Of a stretch of DNA of 19,696 nucleotides, positions 6,343 through 14,744 are shown in pieces (the first letter of the stretch is position 1; every line of letters begins with the position of its first letter). The DNA is from BQJD01 sp964350265 (GTDB lineage: Bacteria; Pseudomonadota; Gammaproteobacteria; Arenicellales; CAJQKF01). Location of the stretch: contig CAYGJZ010000074.1 of assembly GCA_964350265.1 (NCBI GenBank), positions 1-19,696 of the forward strand. Reading direction: 5' to 3'. Under the pieces are notes generated by a model, which saw only the letters and a list, made by a program, of their open reading frames with translations, did not search any database and was not told the origin of the DNA. Position numbers and translations under genes: made by a program.

Positions 6343-7404
6343 GACGAACCCCGCCACAATCCGCCCCTCGCCGATCCGCGTGCCATCGATGCTCGACGTG
6401 CTGCCATGGACGGGACGGGCGAGGCGGATCGCCCTCTGCGCCGCGCACTGGTGAAGGTGCTCGGCCCGCCGTGGCGCATCGGCTACGAAATCGGCCGCGT
6501 GCTGGTCTCGCCGCTGATGCCACGCATCGGCCGCCTGCACCAGCACCCGCCGCGTGCTCCACGCCTGCCGTCGCCGCCTGTGCCATCGCTGGTCGACGAC
6601 GCCACGCTGCCCGCCATCACCCTGGTCACGCCGTCCTTCCAGCAGGGACCGTTCATCGCCCGCACCATCGACAGCGTGCTCGGCCAGGACTACCCGGCGC
6701 TGGAGTACCGCGTGCGCGACGGCGGTTCCAGCGACGAGACGGTGGGCATCCTCGAAGGTGTCCGGGCCGACGGGTTTTCCTTCGTGTCGGCGCCGGACCA
6801 GGGGCAGTCCCATGCCATCAATCTCGGCTTCGCCGACAGCCACGGCGAGATCATGGCCTGGTTGAACTCCGACGACTGCCTGCTGCCCGGTGCGCTGCAC
6901 GTGGTCGGCGCCTTCTTCCGCGACAACCCGCAGGTCGACGTGGTCTACGGCAACCGCATCCTGGTGGACGAGCAGGACAGGGAGATCGGTCGCTGGGTGC
7001 TGCCGCCACACGACGACGAGGTGCTCTCCTGGGCCGACTTCGTGCCCCAGGAAACCCTGTTCTGGCGTCGCCGCCTGTGGCAGCGCGTCGGCGGCTACGT
7101 GGACGAGAGCTTTCGCTTTGCCATGGACTGGGAGCTGCTGCTGCGATTTCGTGATGCCGGTGCGCGGATGGAGCGCATCCCGCGCTGCCTCGGCGCCTTT
7201 CGCGTGCACCCGGCACAGAAGACCAGCGCCGAGATCGAGCAGGACGGCTGGCGGGAAATGGATCGGCTGAAGCGCCGGGTGCATGGCCGCGACGTGAACC
7301 TGCGCCAGGTGAAGCGGGCGGTATGGCCCTACCTCGCGCGTCACGTTGCCTGGCACTACCGCGACCGCGTGCATGCGCTCGCCGCACGCTGGTCCGCCTC
7401 GTGA
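6334..7404 (+). CDS. Family 2 (GT-A) glycosyltransferase
   Basis: Transfers a sugar from a nucleotide donor to a growing glycan at the cytoplasmic face of the membrane. The protein is 356 aa. After a basic N-terminal extension of about 90 residues, the GT2 fold starts at AITLVTPSFQQGPFI. DGGSSDET (Asp129) binds the nucleotide, LNSDD (Asp180-Asp181) is the metal-binding DXD equivalent, and MDWELLLRF (Asp265) lies in the acceptor/catalytic region. Its ATG at 6334 is one of three in-frame choices (6319 and 6406 are others); 6319 directly abuts the AT-rich promoter island, so it is less likely. The stop overlaps the GTG of the sulfotransferase gene. It is similar in plan to the GT2 encoded at 8549-9364. 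Donor and linkage are unknown. Confidence 0.9.
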   Translation: MAKDEPRHNPPLADPRAIDARRAAMDGTGEADRPLRRALVKVLGPPWRIGYEIGRVLVSPLMPRIGRLHQHPPRAPRLPSPPVPSLVDDATLPAITLVTPSFQQGPFIARTIDSVLGQDYPALEYRVRDGGSSDETVGILEGVRADGFSFVSAPDQGQSHAINLGFADSHGEIMAWLNSDDCLLPGALHVVGAFFRDNPQVDVVYGNRILVDEQDREIGRWVLPPHDDEVLSWADFVPQETLFWRRRLWQRVGGYVDESFRFAMDWELLLRFRDAGARMERIPRCLGAFRVHPAQKTSAEIEQDGWREMDRLKRRVHGRDVNLRQVKRAVWPYLARHVAWHYRDRVHALAARWSAS

Positions 7405-8555
7405 CCACGCTGGTGCTGCACCTGGGTTTTCCGAAGACCGGCACCACCACCTTGCAGTCGGCCTTGCGGCACAACCACCACCGCCTGCTGGCCGCCGGCA
7501 TCGAGGATCTCGACGGCTTCCGCTTCGGCGGTGGTCGCGTCGTGCCCGGCGCGGTGGACAACGAGAGTGCCGGAGAGCGCGAACGCAGGCGCAGCTTTTC
7601 CGGTAGCGCCCACTTCGCGCGGCAACTGCTGCTGCGACCGTTCGACGAAAGCCAGGTCGCCCTTGCCGCCCTGTCCCGGCACGTCCGCGCGACGGACTGC
7701 CGCTACTGCCTGGTCAGTGCCGAGATGCTGTCCATGCTGCCGGCGGCCAAGGTCGAGGCATTGCACGATGCCCTGGGTGACCTCGACGTGCGTATCGTGG
7801 TCTGGCTGCGACGGCAGGCCGAGGCACTGGAGTCGCGTTACCTGCATGCCCTGGGCGAGGGCTATCCCATCGGCCACTTCAACGGCTACCTCGCGCGCAT
7901 GGCCAGAAGTGGCGAGTATGACTACCAGCGGGTGCTGGAAGCGTGGCGGGTGTTCGGTCGCGACAACCTGTCGGTGCGGGTCTACGATGCCGACATCTAC
8001 CGTCGTGGCGGCATCGTCGCCGATTTCCTCGATGTGTTGTCGTTGGACCTCGACCTGGATGAACCCGCATGCCTGCGTCGAGCCAGCGCCCGCCTGGGCG
8101 AACATGCCTTCGCGCTGGTGTTTTCCCTGGTGCATCACGAGCGCGGCTATCGCAAGCCGCCGGACGAGGTACTGCTGGCCGGTGGCACGTCGTACTCCCG
8201 TGCCATGCTGTGGCTGTTGCAGTGCTGTCGGCAGACCTGGCCGGAGGATCCGCCGGCCCGCCTGCTGAGCCTGTCCGACGAGTGGCATTGCCGCGGCTTC
8301 GCCGCGGGCAACCGCCAGGTGGCGCGCGAGTATCTCGGCCGCGAGGACGGTGTGCTGTTTGCCAGGCGCGGACGCCGTCCCCGGCTGCTGCGCCCGCGGG
8401 TGAAGGCACTGCCCGAGACGGTGCTGGCACCGCTGGCGGCGGCGCTGGCCCGGATGGACAAGGCGCCGGGCGACGGCGAGGCCCGCCAGGCCATCGCGCA
8501 GGGTGTCGCCGCCGTCGCCGCCGTGCTGCCGCGCCGGCCGCTTGCCGCATGGTGA
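7401..8555 (+). CDS. PAPS-dependent sulfotransferase-like protein of a glycan locus
   Basis: Expected to move sulfate from 3'-phosphoadenylyl sulfate onto a carbohydrate hydroxyl. The 384-aa protein begins with the 5'-phosphosulfate loop LGFPKTGTTTLQ (residues 8-19), the clearest family signature. Arg137 and Ser145, in an R-x7-S arrangement inside VVWLRRQAEALES, fit the 3'-phosphate-binding site. The start is a GTG whose last bases share GTGA with the stop of the preceding glycosyltransferase; the phosphosulfate loop begins only seven residues in, so an upstream start is not needed. Its 3' end overlaps the next glycosyltransferase by 7 nt. Lying between two glycosyltransferases in one operon, it most likely sulfates the same glycan. 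Acceptor sugar and position are unknown. The middle and C-terminal parts show no further motif I recognise. Confidence 0.85.
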   Translation: MTTLVLHLGFPKTGTTTLQSALRHNHHRLLAAGIEDLDGFRFGGGRVVPGAVDNESAGERERRRSFSGSAHFARQLLLRPFDESQVALAALSRHVRATDCRYCLVSAEMLSMLPAAKVEALHDALGDLDVRIVVWLRRQAEALESRYLHALGEGYPIGHFNGYLARMARSGEYDYQRVLEAWRVFGRDNLSVRVYDADIYRRGGIVADFLDVLSLDLDLDEPACLRRASARLGEHAFALVFSLVHHERGYRKPPDEVLLAGGTSYSRAMLWLLQCCRQTWPEDPPARLLSLSDEWHCRGFAAGNRQVAREYLGREDGVLFARRGRRPRLLRPRVKALPETVLAPLAAALARMDKAPGDGEARQAIAQGVAAVAAVLPRRPLAAW

Positions 8556-9364
8556 GCGGCATCGACGGTGGCGTGGCGGGCCAGGCGCGGTCCGGGCCAC
8601 GGGTCACCGTGGCCATTCCCTCCTACAACCAGGGTCCGTTCCTGGAAGAGGCCATCGCCTCGGTGTACGAGCAGGACGTGGCGGTGGAGATCTTCGTCAT
8701 CGACGGCGGTTCACAGGATGAATCCAGCGCGGTGATCCGGCGCTGGGCATCGTGCCTGGACGGCTGGCGCATCGGCGAGGACGGCGGCCAGGCCGAGGCG
8801 GTGAACCTGGGCATCGCCCGCGGCCGGGCGCCCTACGTGTGCTGGCTGAACAGCGACGACCGCCTGCTGCCCGGGGCCCTGGCCGCCCTCGTCGATGCCC
8901 TCGAGGCCGCGCCGCGGGCACCTTTCGCCTATGCCGGGGTGCTCGACGAGCGCGGCGGGCGTTCCTCGCCGGCCAGGGTGGAGCCCTTCGACCGTCGGCG
9001 CCTGGCGCGGCGCTGCATCATCGCCCAGCCGGGCACCCTGGTGCGTCGCGGGGCCTGGCAGGCAGTGGGCGGGCTGGACGAGTCGCTGCACATGGCCATG
9101 GACTACGACCTGTGGTGGCGGCTGGTCGCGCACGGCGGTGAGCCCTGCTTCCTGCCGCGGGTGGTGGCGGTGAACCGCGATCACCCGGGCACCAAGACCA
9201 ACAACCGCCGTCGTGACCACTACCGCGAGGCAATGGCGGTGGTGCGCCGCCACCACGGTCGCCTGCCACTGACCTGGTGGTTGAAGTACCCGCTGTCGGT
9301 CTGGCTGCGCGGCGCCGCCACCCAGGTGCGTCACCGCCTGCCGGGGGAGTTGCCGCGGTGGTGA
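8549..9364 (+). CDS. Family 2 (GT-A) glycosyltransferase
   Basis: A 271-aa cytoplasmic GT2 enzyme, third gene of the plus-strand operon. The fold begins at VTVAIPSYNQGPFLEEAI; DGGSQDES (Asp52) contacts the nucleotide, LNSDD (Asp103-Asp104) is the metal site, and MDYDLWW (184-190) lies in the acceptor region. A C-terminal tail with WWLKYPLSVWL may associate with the membrane. The ATG at 8549 overlaps the end of the sulfotransferase gene by 7 nt; the frame continues open far upstream but there it is the shadow of that gene. Motif wording and layout (DGGS, GQ-x5-NLG, WLNSDD, LLPGAL, AMD) match the GT2 at 6334-7404, so the two look like diverged paralogues. Specificity is unknown. Confidence 0.92.
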   Translation: MVSGIDGGVAGQARSGPRVTVAIPSYNQGPFLEEAIASVYEQDVAVEIFVIDGGSQDESSAVIRRWASCLDGWRIGEDGGQAEAVNLGIARGRAPYVCWLNSDDRLLPGALAALVDALEAAPRAPFAYAGVLDERGGRSSPARVEPFDRRRLARRCIIAQPGTLVRRGAWQAVGGLDESLHMAMDYDLWWRLVAHGGEPCFLPRVVAVNRDHPGTKTNNRRRDHYREAMAVVRRHHGRLPLTWWLKYPLSVWLRGAATQVRHRLPGELPRW

Positions 9365-9373
9365 GCCGGGCGG

Positions 9374-12301
9374 TCAGGCGTCGATGACCCGGCGCAGGTA
9401 GCCGGCCATCGCGCCGGCGTCGAGCCGGTCGTAGTCGGCGCGGTCGTCGGTGGGCATGGGATGGGCCTGGCCCTGCCTGGCGGCGTCGAGCAGCAGGCGG
9501 ATCCAGGTGTCGGCGTCGGTATCCACGGGTTGCAGCCAGGTCAGCCGACGATCGTGCAGGCGCTCGGGGATCTCGCCGCAGGCACTGGCGACGATGGGCA
9601 GCCCGGTCATCTCGGCATCGGTCAACTCGCGGTCGGCGTGGGCCGGGGCCAGGTAGGGAAACCAGGCCAGGTGCGGGGCATGGGTGATCACCGCCTGCAC
9701 CCGTTGCGCGTCGCTGTCGGCGTGGACGAAGGTCACCGGCCCGGCCGGCCGCTCGGTGTCGGTGTCGTCGAAGACGATGAACGTCAGCGGCTGGCCGGTC
9801 TCGCGCACGGCGGTGAGCACGGCGTCGAATGTCGCCCCGCCGCGGGCCGCGTTGCGCTTCCCGAACCAGGCCACGCGCACCGGCTGGCCGGGCGACCACG
9901 GACGCATCCAGGGCCGGAAGCGGCGCAGCCGCGACGGGTCCGGCGGCGGCAGCACGTGGATCTTCTCCGCCGGCGCGGCCCGGGCGACGCGGCGGGCAAG
10001 GGAGGCGCTCGGCGCCAGCAGCCCCCGGGCATGGCGCACCAGCCAGTCCAGGTCGCGGCCGACGCCGCTTGGGGCCTGGCCGGGCGCTGCATCCTCGTCG
10101 TCCTCTTCGTCGCTGCCCGGCGGCTGGCCGCCCGCCCCGGCCTCGACCAGCAGCGGGTCGACCAGGAGCAGGTCGAAGGGCAGGGCGAGCCGTTCGAGCA
10201 GCGGTGACAGCTCGCCGTTGAAGCCACGGCAGCCGCCGACCAGCAGCCGGCGCACGTTGAGGGCGCGCAGGCAGGCGTCGAGGCGCTGGTACTCGGTCAG
10301 CGGGTGGATCACCATGCCGTGCTCGCCGAGGACATCGGTGCCCAGCCGAATGGAGCCGTCGCCCCGGGCGACCAGGTAGACCAGCCGCAGGTGGTTCGCG
10401 AGCTGGCCTTCGAGGTCGGCCAGCAGGCAGCGCAGGGCGCGACGGGACGCGCTCTCGCCATCGGTGACCACCAGCAGGGCCGGTCGACGATCCGCCCTCG
10501 GCGGGGGCTCGGCGCCGATCGGCGATGGCGCGACCCGGCAGCCCTGCGGCGCGCCGAACACCCGGTAGTGCAGCAGCGGCTGCAAGCGCTGTCGGCCGAC
10601 CTGCGGATACTCGGCCAGGTAGTCGCGGGTCGAGAAGCCCGGACCCGGGTCGCGGGACTCGGCGACGCCGAACACCAGGTAGTGGTACAGCGGGTCGATG
10701 CCCGCCGCGTCGACGTCCGGATAGGCGCGCAGGTACCAGTCGGCGTCGAACAGTCCGTCCAGGCCCAGCCACCGGTTCAGCGCCCGGCGCGGCGCCGGGT
10801 GCACCGTGCGCAGGATGCGCCAGGCCAGCGCCAGCGCGGCTGGCCGTCGACACAGGGCCAGGCCGAGGCGGGCGCCCGTCGGTGCGGCGTCGGTGCGGGC
10901 GCCGGCTGCGCGACCTACCGGGTCGGCGTCGCCTGTGCGCACCGCGTCGAGGCCGGATACCGGCAGGACCTCCACCTCGCCCTGGCGCACCAGCCACAGC
11001 AGCAGCGAGGAAAGCCGCGGCGCGGCCTCGGCCAGCGCCGCGGACAGCGCGCCGCGCTGGAACAGCAGCCCGGACAACGGCCCGAGCGCACCGTCGGGGT
11101 CGGTGGTGGCGGCCGGTCGCGGGGCGATGGCTGCAACACCGGGTCGGCGCAGGCGCGACAGCGCGGTGGCCACGGGGAAATGTGCCAGCGGGCATTGCCC
11201 GTCGATCAGCCACACCGGTTCGTCGCCGCCCTGGCGGTGGAGGTGGGCGAGCAGGACGGTGGCATCCGTGCCCACCGGGCGCTCGACCAGTTCCACCGCG
11301 AAGCACTGGCCGTCGTCGGTGGTGATGTCGAGGTGGCGCAGGGCCTGGTTGGGCGGCTTGCCGGCGACCAGGGTGGCCAGCACCAGTCCCCGGCGATGTA
11401 CCAGGTCGGCGATGGCCGCGAGCCGGGCCAGGTCGGCCTCGCCGTCCAGCACCACCGCCAGGCGGGTGCCGGCCAGGTCGGCGGCAACCAGGCGGTCGAG
11501 TTGCTGGCGCAGCGAGGCATAGCCGACGCCGGCCACCGACTGGCCGAAGCGCGTGAACAGGGCCAGGCGGTGATCCGGGTCGGCGGGCAGGTCCTCGGCC
11601 ACCACGCGGTCGACCGTGGCTGCCCACAGCAAGGCGGTTTCGTCGAGATGGCGACGGCTGCGAGAGCCCTGCCCGGCGTGCTGGCGGTAGCGCACCACCA
11701 CGCCGGGCAGGTGGGTCACCGCGAAGCGCTGCGAGATGCGGTGCCACAGGTCCATGTCCTGGCTGCCGGGCAGGCCGACATCGAAGGCGCCCACTGCCTC
11801 GAAGCAGCGCCGGTCGACCAACAGGGCACAGCCGGTGATGACCATGTCGAAGACGAACAGGGCGCCGGCCCCGGGGTCGTACTGCCCGCCGACCTCGACC
11901 CGGCGCACGCTGCCGCTGTCCTCGTCGAGCAACTCGTAGTCGCTGAACACCATGCCGCCACCCTGGGCCTCGAGCGCCGGCACCTGCCGTGCCAGCTTGT
12001 CCACGGCGTACTCGTCGTCGTGGCTGAGCCAGGAGAAGTAGCGGCCGCGCATGGCGCGGATGCCGAGGTTGAGCGCGCTGGAAACGCCGCCGTTGGGCTT
12101 GTGCAGGTAGCGGATACGATCACCGTAGGCGGCGGCGACGCGGGCGGTCTCGCCGTCGTCGGTGGAGCCGTCGTCGACCACGATGACCTCCACCGCCGGC
12201 CAGCGCTGTGCCAGCGCGCTGTCGATGGCGCCGGCCAGGTGGTTGGCGCCGTTGAACACCGGGATGACGATGGAGACCAGCGCCGCGGACGGTTCGCTCA
12301 C
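9374..12301 (-). CDS. Large multidomain glycosyltransferase (GT2 + linker repeats + GT-B-like domain)
   Basis: A 975-aa protein, three to four times a single glycosyltransferase. Residues 1-220 are a complete GT2 domain: VDDGSTDD (Asp43-Asp44), SHDDE (Asp95-Asp96) and GSQDMDLWHRI. Residues about 225-480 have no clear catalytic motif; hydrophobic strands such as RLAVVLDGE and EPVWLIDGQ hint at a degenerate GT-A or Rossmann region. Residues about 515-590 hold two copies of a short repeat, DADWYLRAYPDV...DPLYHYLVFG and TRDYLAEYPQV...LLHYRVFG, a module often joined to glycosyltransferases. Residues about 600-975 look like a GT-B enzyme, with VAWFGKRN starting the second Rossmann half and GLPIVASACGEIPERL near the donor site. 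An acidic insert EEDDEDAAPG interrupts it. The GTG start at 12301 directly follows the upstream TAG and has AGGGAG 8 nt before it. It probably makes two successive linkages. Confidence 0.85.
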   Translation of the reverse strand: MSEPSAALVSIVIPVFNGANHLAGAIDSALAQRWPAVEVIVVDDGSTDDGETARVAAAYGDRIRYLHKPNGGVSSALNLGIRAMRGRYFSWLSHDDEYAVDKLARQVPALEAQGGGMVFSDYELLDEDSGSVRRVEVGGQYDPGAGALFVFDMVITGCALLVDRRCFEAVGAFDVGLPGSQDMDLWHRISQRFAVTHLPGVVVRYRQHAGQGSRSRRHLDETALLWAATVDRVVAEDLPADPDHRLALFTRFGQSVAGVGYASLRQQLDRLVAADLAGTRLAVVLDGEADLARLAAIADLVHRRGLVLATLVAGKPPNQALRHLDITTDDGQCFAVELVERPVGTDATVLLAHLHRQGGDEPVWLIDGQCPLAHFPVATALSRLRRPGVAAIAPRPAATTDPDGALGPLSGLLFQRGALSAALAEAAPRLSSLLLWLVRQGEVEVLPVSGLDAVRTGDADPVGRAAGARTDAAPTGARLGLALCRRPAALALAWRILRTVHPAPRRALNRWLGLDGLFDADWYLRAYPDVDAAGIDPLYHYLVFGVAESRDPGPGFSTRDYLAEYPQVGRQRLQPLLHYRVFGAPQGCRVAPSPIGAEPPPRADRRPALLVVTDGESASRRALRCLLADLEGQLANHLRLVYLVARGDGSIRLGTDVLGEHGMVIHPLTEYQRLDACLRALNVRRLLVGGCRGFNGELSPLLERLALPFDLLLVDPLLVEAGAGGQPPGSDEEDDEDAAPGQAPSGVGRDLDWLVRHARGLLAPSASLARRVARAAPAEKIHVLPPPDPSRLRRFRPWMRPWSPGQPVRVAWFGKRNAARGGATFDAVLTAVRETGQPLTFIVFDDTDTERPAGPVTFVHADSDAQRVQAVITHAPHLAWFPYLAPAHADRELTDAEMTGLPIVASACGEIPERLHDRRLTWLQPVDTDADTWIRLLLDAARQGQAHPMPTDDRADYDRLDAGAMAGYLRRVIDA

Positions 12302-13531
12302 CTAGTTCTCCCTGCGCAGGCCAAGCAGTTCGTCGTAGCCCCGGTGCAGGTCGTCGGCCACCTGCTCGCAGGACCAGCGCTGCTCGATCTCGCGGCGGTT
12401 GCGGTGCACGCATCCGTCCACCAGCGCATCGTCGCTGGCGGCCAGCGCGATGGCATCGGCCAGCGCGGCGACGTCGTGGGGTGGCACCTCGAGCATCTCG
12501 CGGCCCGGCCTGGCCCATTCCGAGCCGCAGGCCGTGCTGGCCTGGATGCAGAAGGTACCCACCGCCATGGCTTCGAGCAGGGTGGTGCTGATGCCGTCGG
12601 ACAGCCCGTAGCCCACCACCAGGCGGGCGTGGCACAGTCGTTCGATGGCGGTCTGAAGCTTGGGGAAGTAGGGGTCGACGGCGATGTCCAGGCGATCATC
12701 CCGGCGCAGGATGTCCACCAACTTCGCCACCGCCGGCGCGGTATGGGTCACGCGGATGCGATAGCGACGCAGCAGCGGTGCAATCCGGTGGACGGCGAGC
12801 AGGATGTCCATGGCCCGTCCCGACCAGCCGTGGTAGCCCTTGATCAGCACCAGGTCACGGGTCGAGGGTGGCGGCAGGCTGGCCGGGTCCGGGTAGTCGG
12901 CGAGATCGACGCCGCCGGAGGCGGCCAGCGGCGGGAAGTAGCGTCCGTTGAAGCCCAGTTCGCGGAGGTAGTCGTGATCGCGGCTGCAGTCGGAGTGGAA
13001 GCCGTCGAGACGCGCGGCCAGCCGGGCCAGTCGCGCCCGGTGCCGGTCGATCTTGCGGTACAGGTAGACATCGCTGCCCCAGCTCGAAGCCAGCCAGGGC
13101 GGAAAGGCATCGCCGGCCTGCTCGCGCACTTCGAGCATGGTGTAGCCGGCATGCTGCAACTCCAGCGTGTGCACGCAGTCCGGTGCCAGCGACTGCACCA
13201 GGCGCAGCAGCGAGACCGGCCCGGGCAGGGCCTCGGCGCCAACCTGTACCGCGGACACCAGTGGCTGGTAGCGGGTGCGTCCGCTGCGGGTCTCCTCGGC
13301 CAGCGAGTCGATGGCATCACGGGCGATCACGCCGATCTCGCCGGGCTGCAACGCGTCGGCATCGGCGCGGCCGCGCACGGTGCGGGAGAAGGAGAACTCG
13401 GCACAGTAATCCTGCAGCACCGACGGCGCCACCACCACCCGGTAGCGGCTGCCACGCAGCAGGTTGACCCAGCGTGCCGAGTGCACGCTGACCGGGAAGC
13501 ACAGCACCAGCAGCAGGGGCGATCGGTTCAT
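12302..13531 (-). CDS. GT-B (family 4-like) glycosyltransferase
   Basis: A 409-aa cytoplasmic or membrane-peripheral glycosyltransferase. The N-terminal acceptor-side domain begins LLLVLCFPVSVHSARWVNLL. The C-terminal donor domain starts near TRDLVLIKGYHGWSGRA and contains YGLSDGISTTLLEAM, with Glu320 in the position of the last Glu of the GT4 E-x7-E motif; an Asp replaces the usual first Glu. The ATG at 13531 overlaps the stop of the small upstream gene (ATGA), and the TAG is followed directly by the GTG of the large glycosyltransferase, so the three are probably translated in a coupled way. Donor and linkage cannot be told. Fold assignment is good; family number is less certain. Confidence 0.85.
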   Translation of the reverse strand: MNRSPLLLVLCFPVSVHSARWVNLLRGSRYRVVVAPSVLQDYCAEFSFSRTVRGRADADALQPGEIGVIARDAIDSLAEETRSGRTRYQPLVSAVQVGAEALPGPVSLLRLVQSLAPDCVHTLELQHAGYTMLEVREQAGDAFPPWLASSWGSDVYLYRKIDRHRARLARLAARLDGFHSDCSRDHDYLRELGFNGRYFPPLAASGGVDLADYPDPASLPPPSTRDLVLIKGYHGWSGRAMDILLAVHRIAPLLRRYRIRVTHTAPAVAKLVDILRRDDRLDIAVDPYFPKLQTAIERLCHARLVVGYGLSDGISTTLLEAMAVGTFCIQASTACGSEWARPGREMLEVPPHDVAALADAIALAASDDALVDGCVHRNRREIEQRWSCEQVADDLHRGYDELLGLRREN

Positions 13532-14019
13532 GCCGGATCGATCTCCCCGAGGCGCCTGCCCAGCAGTTCCCCGAAGCGGCGCGGGTCGTGGGCGGCATGC
13601 AGGGTGGCGAGGATGTCCGCGCTCATCGCCGACGCCACCGGGAACTGCACCGCCACCAGATGCGGCACGCCGGGCAGGGGCGCGGCTGCCGCGCGGACGG
13701 CATCGTCCTCGATGCCCACGGCAACGAACAGCGCAGCGTCGGCGGGCAGGCTGCCTGGTCGTTTCGGGTCGTCGACGATGCGGGTGTCGAGCCGGCAGTC
13801 ATGCGCGAGCACGTCGATGGCGATGCCGGAGGCCACGCAGTTGGCGTCGAGGAACAGGATCTCGCGCGACGCCAGCGCCTCGACGCAGTGATACAACGAG
13901 GAAACGACGAACAGCCCGCGCGCGTTGGTGTCCTCGCGGGCACAGACCACCAGTGGCCGCGTGCCCGCCGCCCGGGTCGGCGCGGCATGCCGCTCGCGCA
14001 TGTCGCGGGCCGTGTTCAT
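13528..14019 (-). CDS. Small protein of unknown function in the polysaccharide operon
   Basis: I do not recognise this 163-aa protein. It is real on context: it overlaps the upstream nucleotidyltransferase by ATGA at its start and the downstream glycosyltransferase by ATGA at its end, and its amino-acid make-up is normal. Visible traits: a central sequence TRPLVVCAREDTNARGL, then FLDANCVASGIAIDVLA and DAALFVAVGIEDD, alternating strand-like and helix-like stretches as in a Rossmann half-domain. No signal peptide or membrane segment is seen. LFVAVGIEDD faintly resembles VVGYGLSDG of the glycosyltransferase encoded next to it, so it could be a reduced or accessory GT-B half-domain, but that is weak. 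The start was chosen at 14019 because the frame upstream overlaps the preceding gene. Confidence 0.75.
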   Translation of the reverse strand: MNTARDMRERHAAPTRAAGTRPLVVCAREDTNARGLFVVSSLYHCVEALASREILFLDANCVASGIAIDVLAHDCRLDTRIVDDPKRPGSLPADAALFVAVGIEDDAVRAAAAPLPGVPHLVAVQFPVASAMSADILATLHAAHDPRRFGELLGRRLGEIDPA

Positions 14020-14744
14020 AGGCGGAAGAACCTGCCGTTGTCGCGTTCGAACAGGTCCTGGGCGCGCTGGTAGTCGTCCGGCTGGCCGATGTCGATCCAC
14101 TCGCATTCCTCCGCCGCGGCCTCCACCCGTTCACCAAGCGCCAGCAGACGGTTGGCCAGGGTCGGGATGTCCGCCGGCGTGCCGGCCAGCAGGCTGGGGT
14201 CGGTGCAGCGTCGCGACATCGCGTACAGGCCGATGCTGGCCTCGTACTCGTGGGCCGGTTTCTCGACGTAGCCGACCATGGTGCCGTCGGCATCGCGCTC
14301 GATCACCCCGCAACTGACCACCTGGCGCAGTTGCCGGGTGGCAATGGTCATGGCGGCGCCGGCGGCGTGGTGGCGTTCGAGCAGGCGGCCGATCGGGTAG
14401 TCGGAGAGCAGGTCTCCGTTGACCACCAGGAAGTGCTCGGGCAGGCGCTCGCGCATCAGCGCCAGCGCGCCGCAGGTGCCCAGTGGACGATCCTCGTGCT
14501 GGTACTCGACCTCCAGGCCCGCCGGGCTGGCATGGTCCATCACCGCGCGCAGCAGGTGGGCGAGGTGATGCACCGAGAGAATCACCCGGCGTACCCCGGC
14601 GGCGCGCAGCTGGCGCACCAGGATCTCCAGCAGCGAGTAGTCGCCCAGCGGCATCAGCGGCTTGGGCAGCACGGTGGTGTAGGGACGCAGGCGCATGCCC
14701 TGGCCGCCGGCCATGATCACCGCGGTGTCGATGACGTCGCTCAT
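14016..14744 (-). CDS. Sugar-1-phosphate nucleotidyltransferase (PtmE/HddC-like)
   Basis: Couples a sugar 1-phosphate to an NTP to give a nucleotide sugar and pyrophosphate, in the cytoplasm. At 242 aa it is a single GT-A-like nucleotidyltransferase domain without a left-handed helix acyltransferase or CBS domain. The signature GGQGMRLRPYT...PKPLMPLG occupies residues 13-34, with Arg18 and Lys28 as the NTP-binding residues. Asp111 in VVNGDLLSD and an Asp near residue 222 (WIDIGQPDDY) would hold the metal, and VEKP is present near 160. Short enzymes of this kind include guanylyltransferases for heptose, mannose or glucosamine 1-phosphate. Its overlap with the LegB-like gene suggests that it makes that enzyme's substrate, as PtmE does in the GDP-dependent legionaminate route. 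Base and sugar are inferred only. Confidence 0.88.
   Translation of the reverse strand: MSDVIDTAVIMAGGQGMRLRPYTTVLPKPLMPLGDYSLLEILVRQLRAAGVRRVILSVHHLAHLLRAVMDHASPAGLEVEYQHEDRPLGTCGALALMRERLPEHFLVVNGDLLSDYPIGRLLERHHAAGAAMTIATRQLRQVVSCGVIERDADGTMVGYVEKPAHEYEASIGLYAMSRRCTDPSLLAGTPADIPTLANRLLALGERVEAAAEECEWIDIGQPDDYQRAQDLFERDNGRFFRL

Noticed and set aside
9365..9393. Stem GCCG/CGGC plus GGTCA/TGACC at the convergent ends of the plus GT2 and the large glycosyltransferase gene
   Set aside because: A 3-nt bulge interrupts it and no T run follows on either side; not enough to call a terminator.
10304..13891. A 1195-codon open frame on the plus strand, and another long one on the minus strand at 9018-11747
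   Set aside because: They lie antisense or out of frame to well-supported glycosyltransferase genes; their translations are rich in His, Gly, Arg and Ala with no domain, the usual shadow effect of very GC-rich coding DNA.
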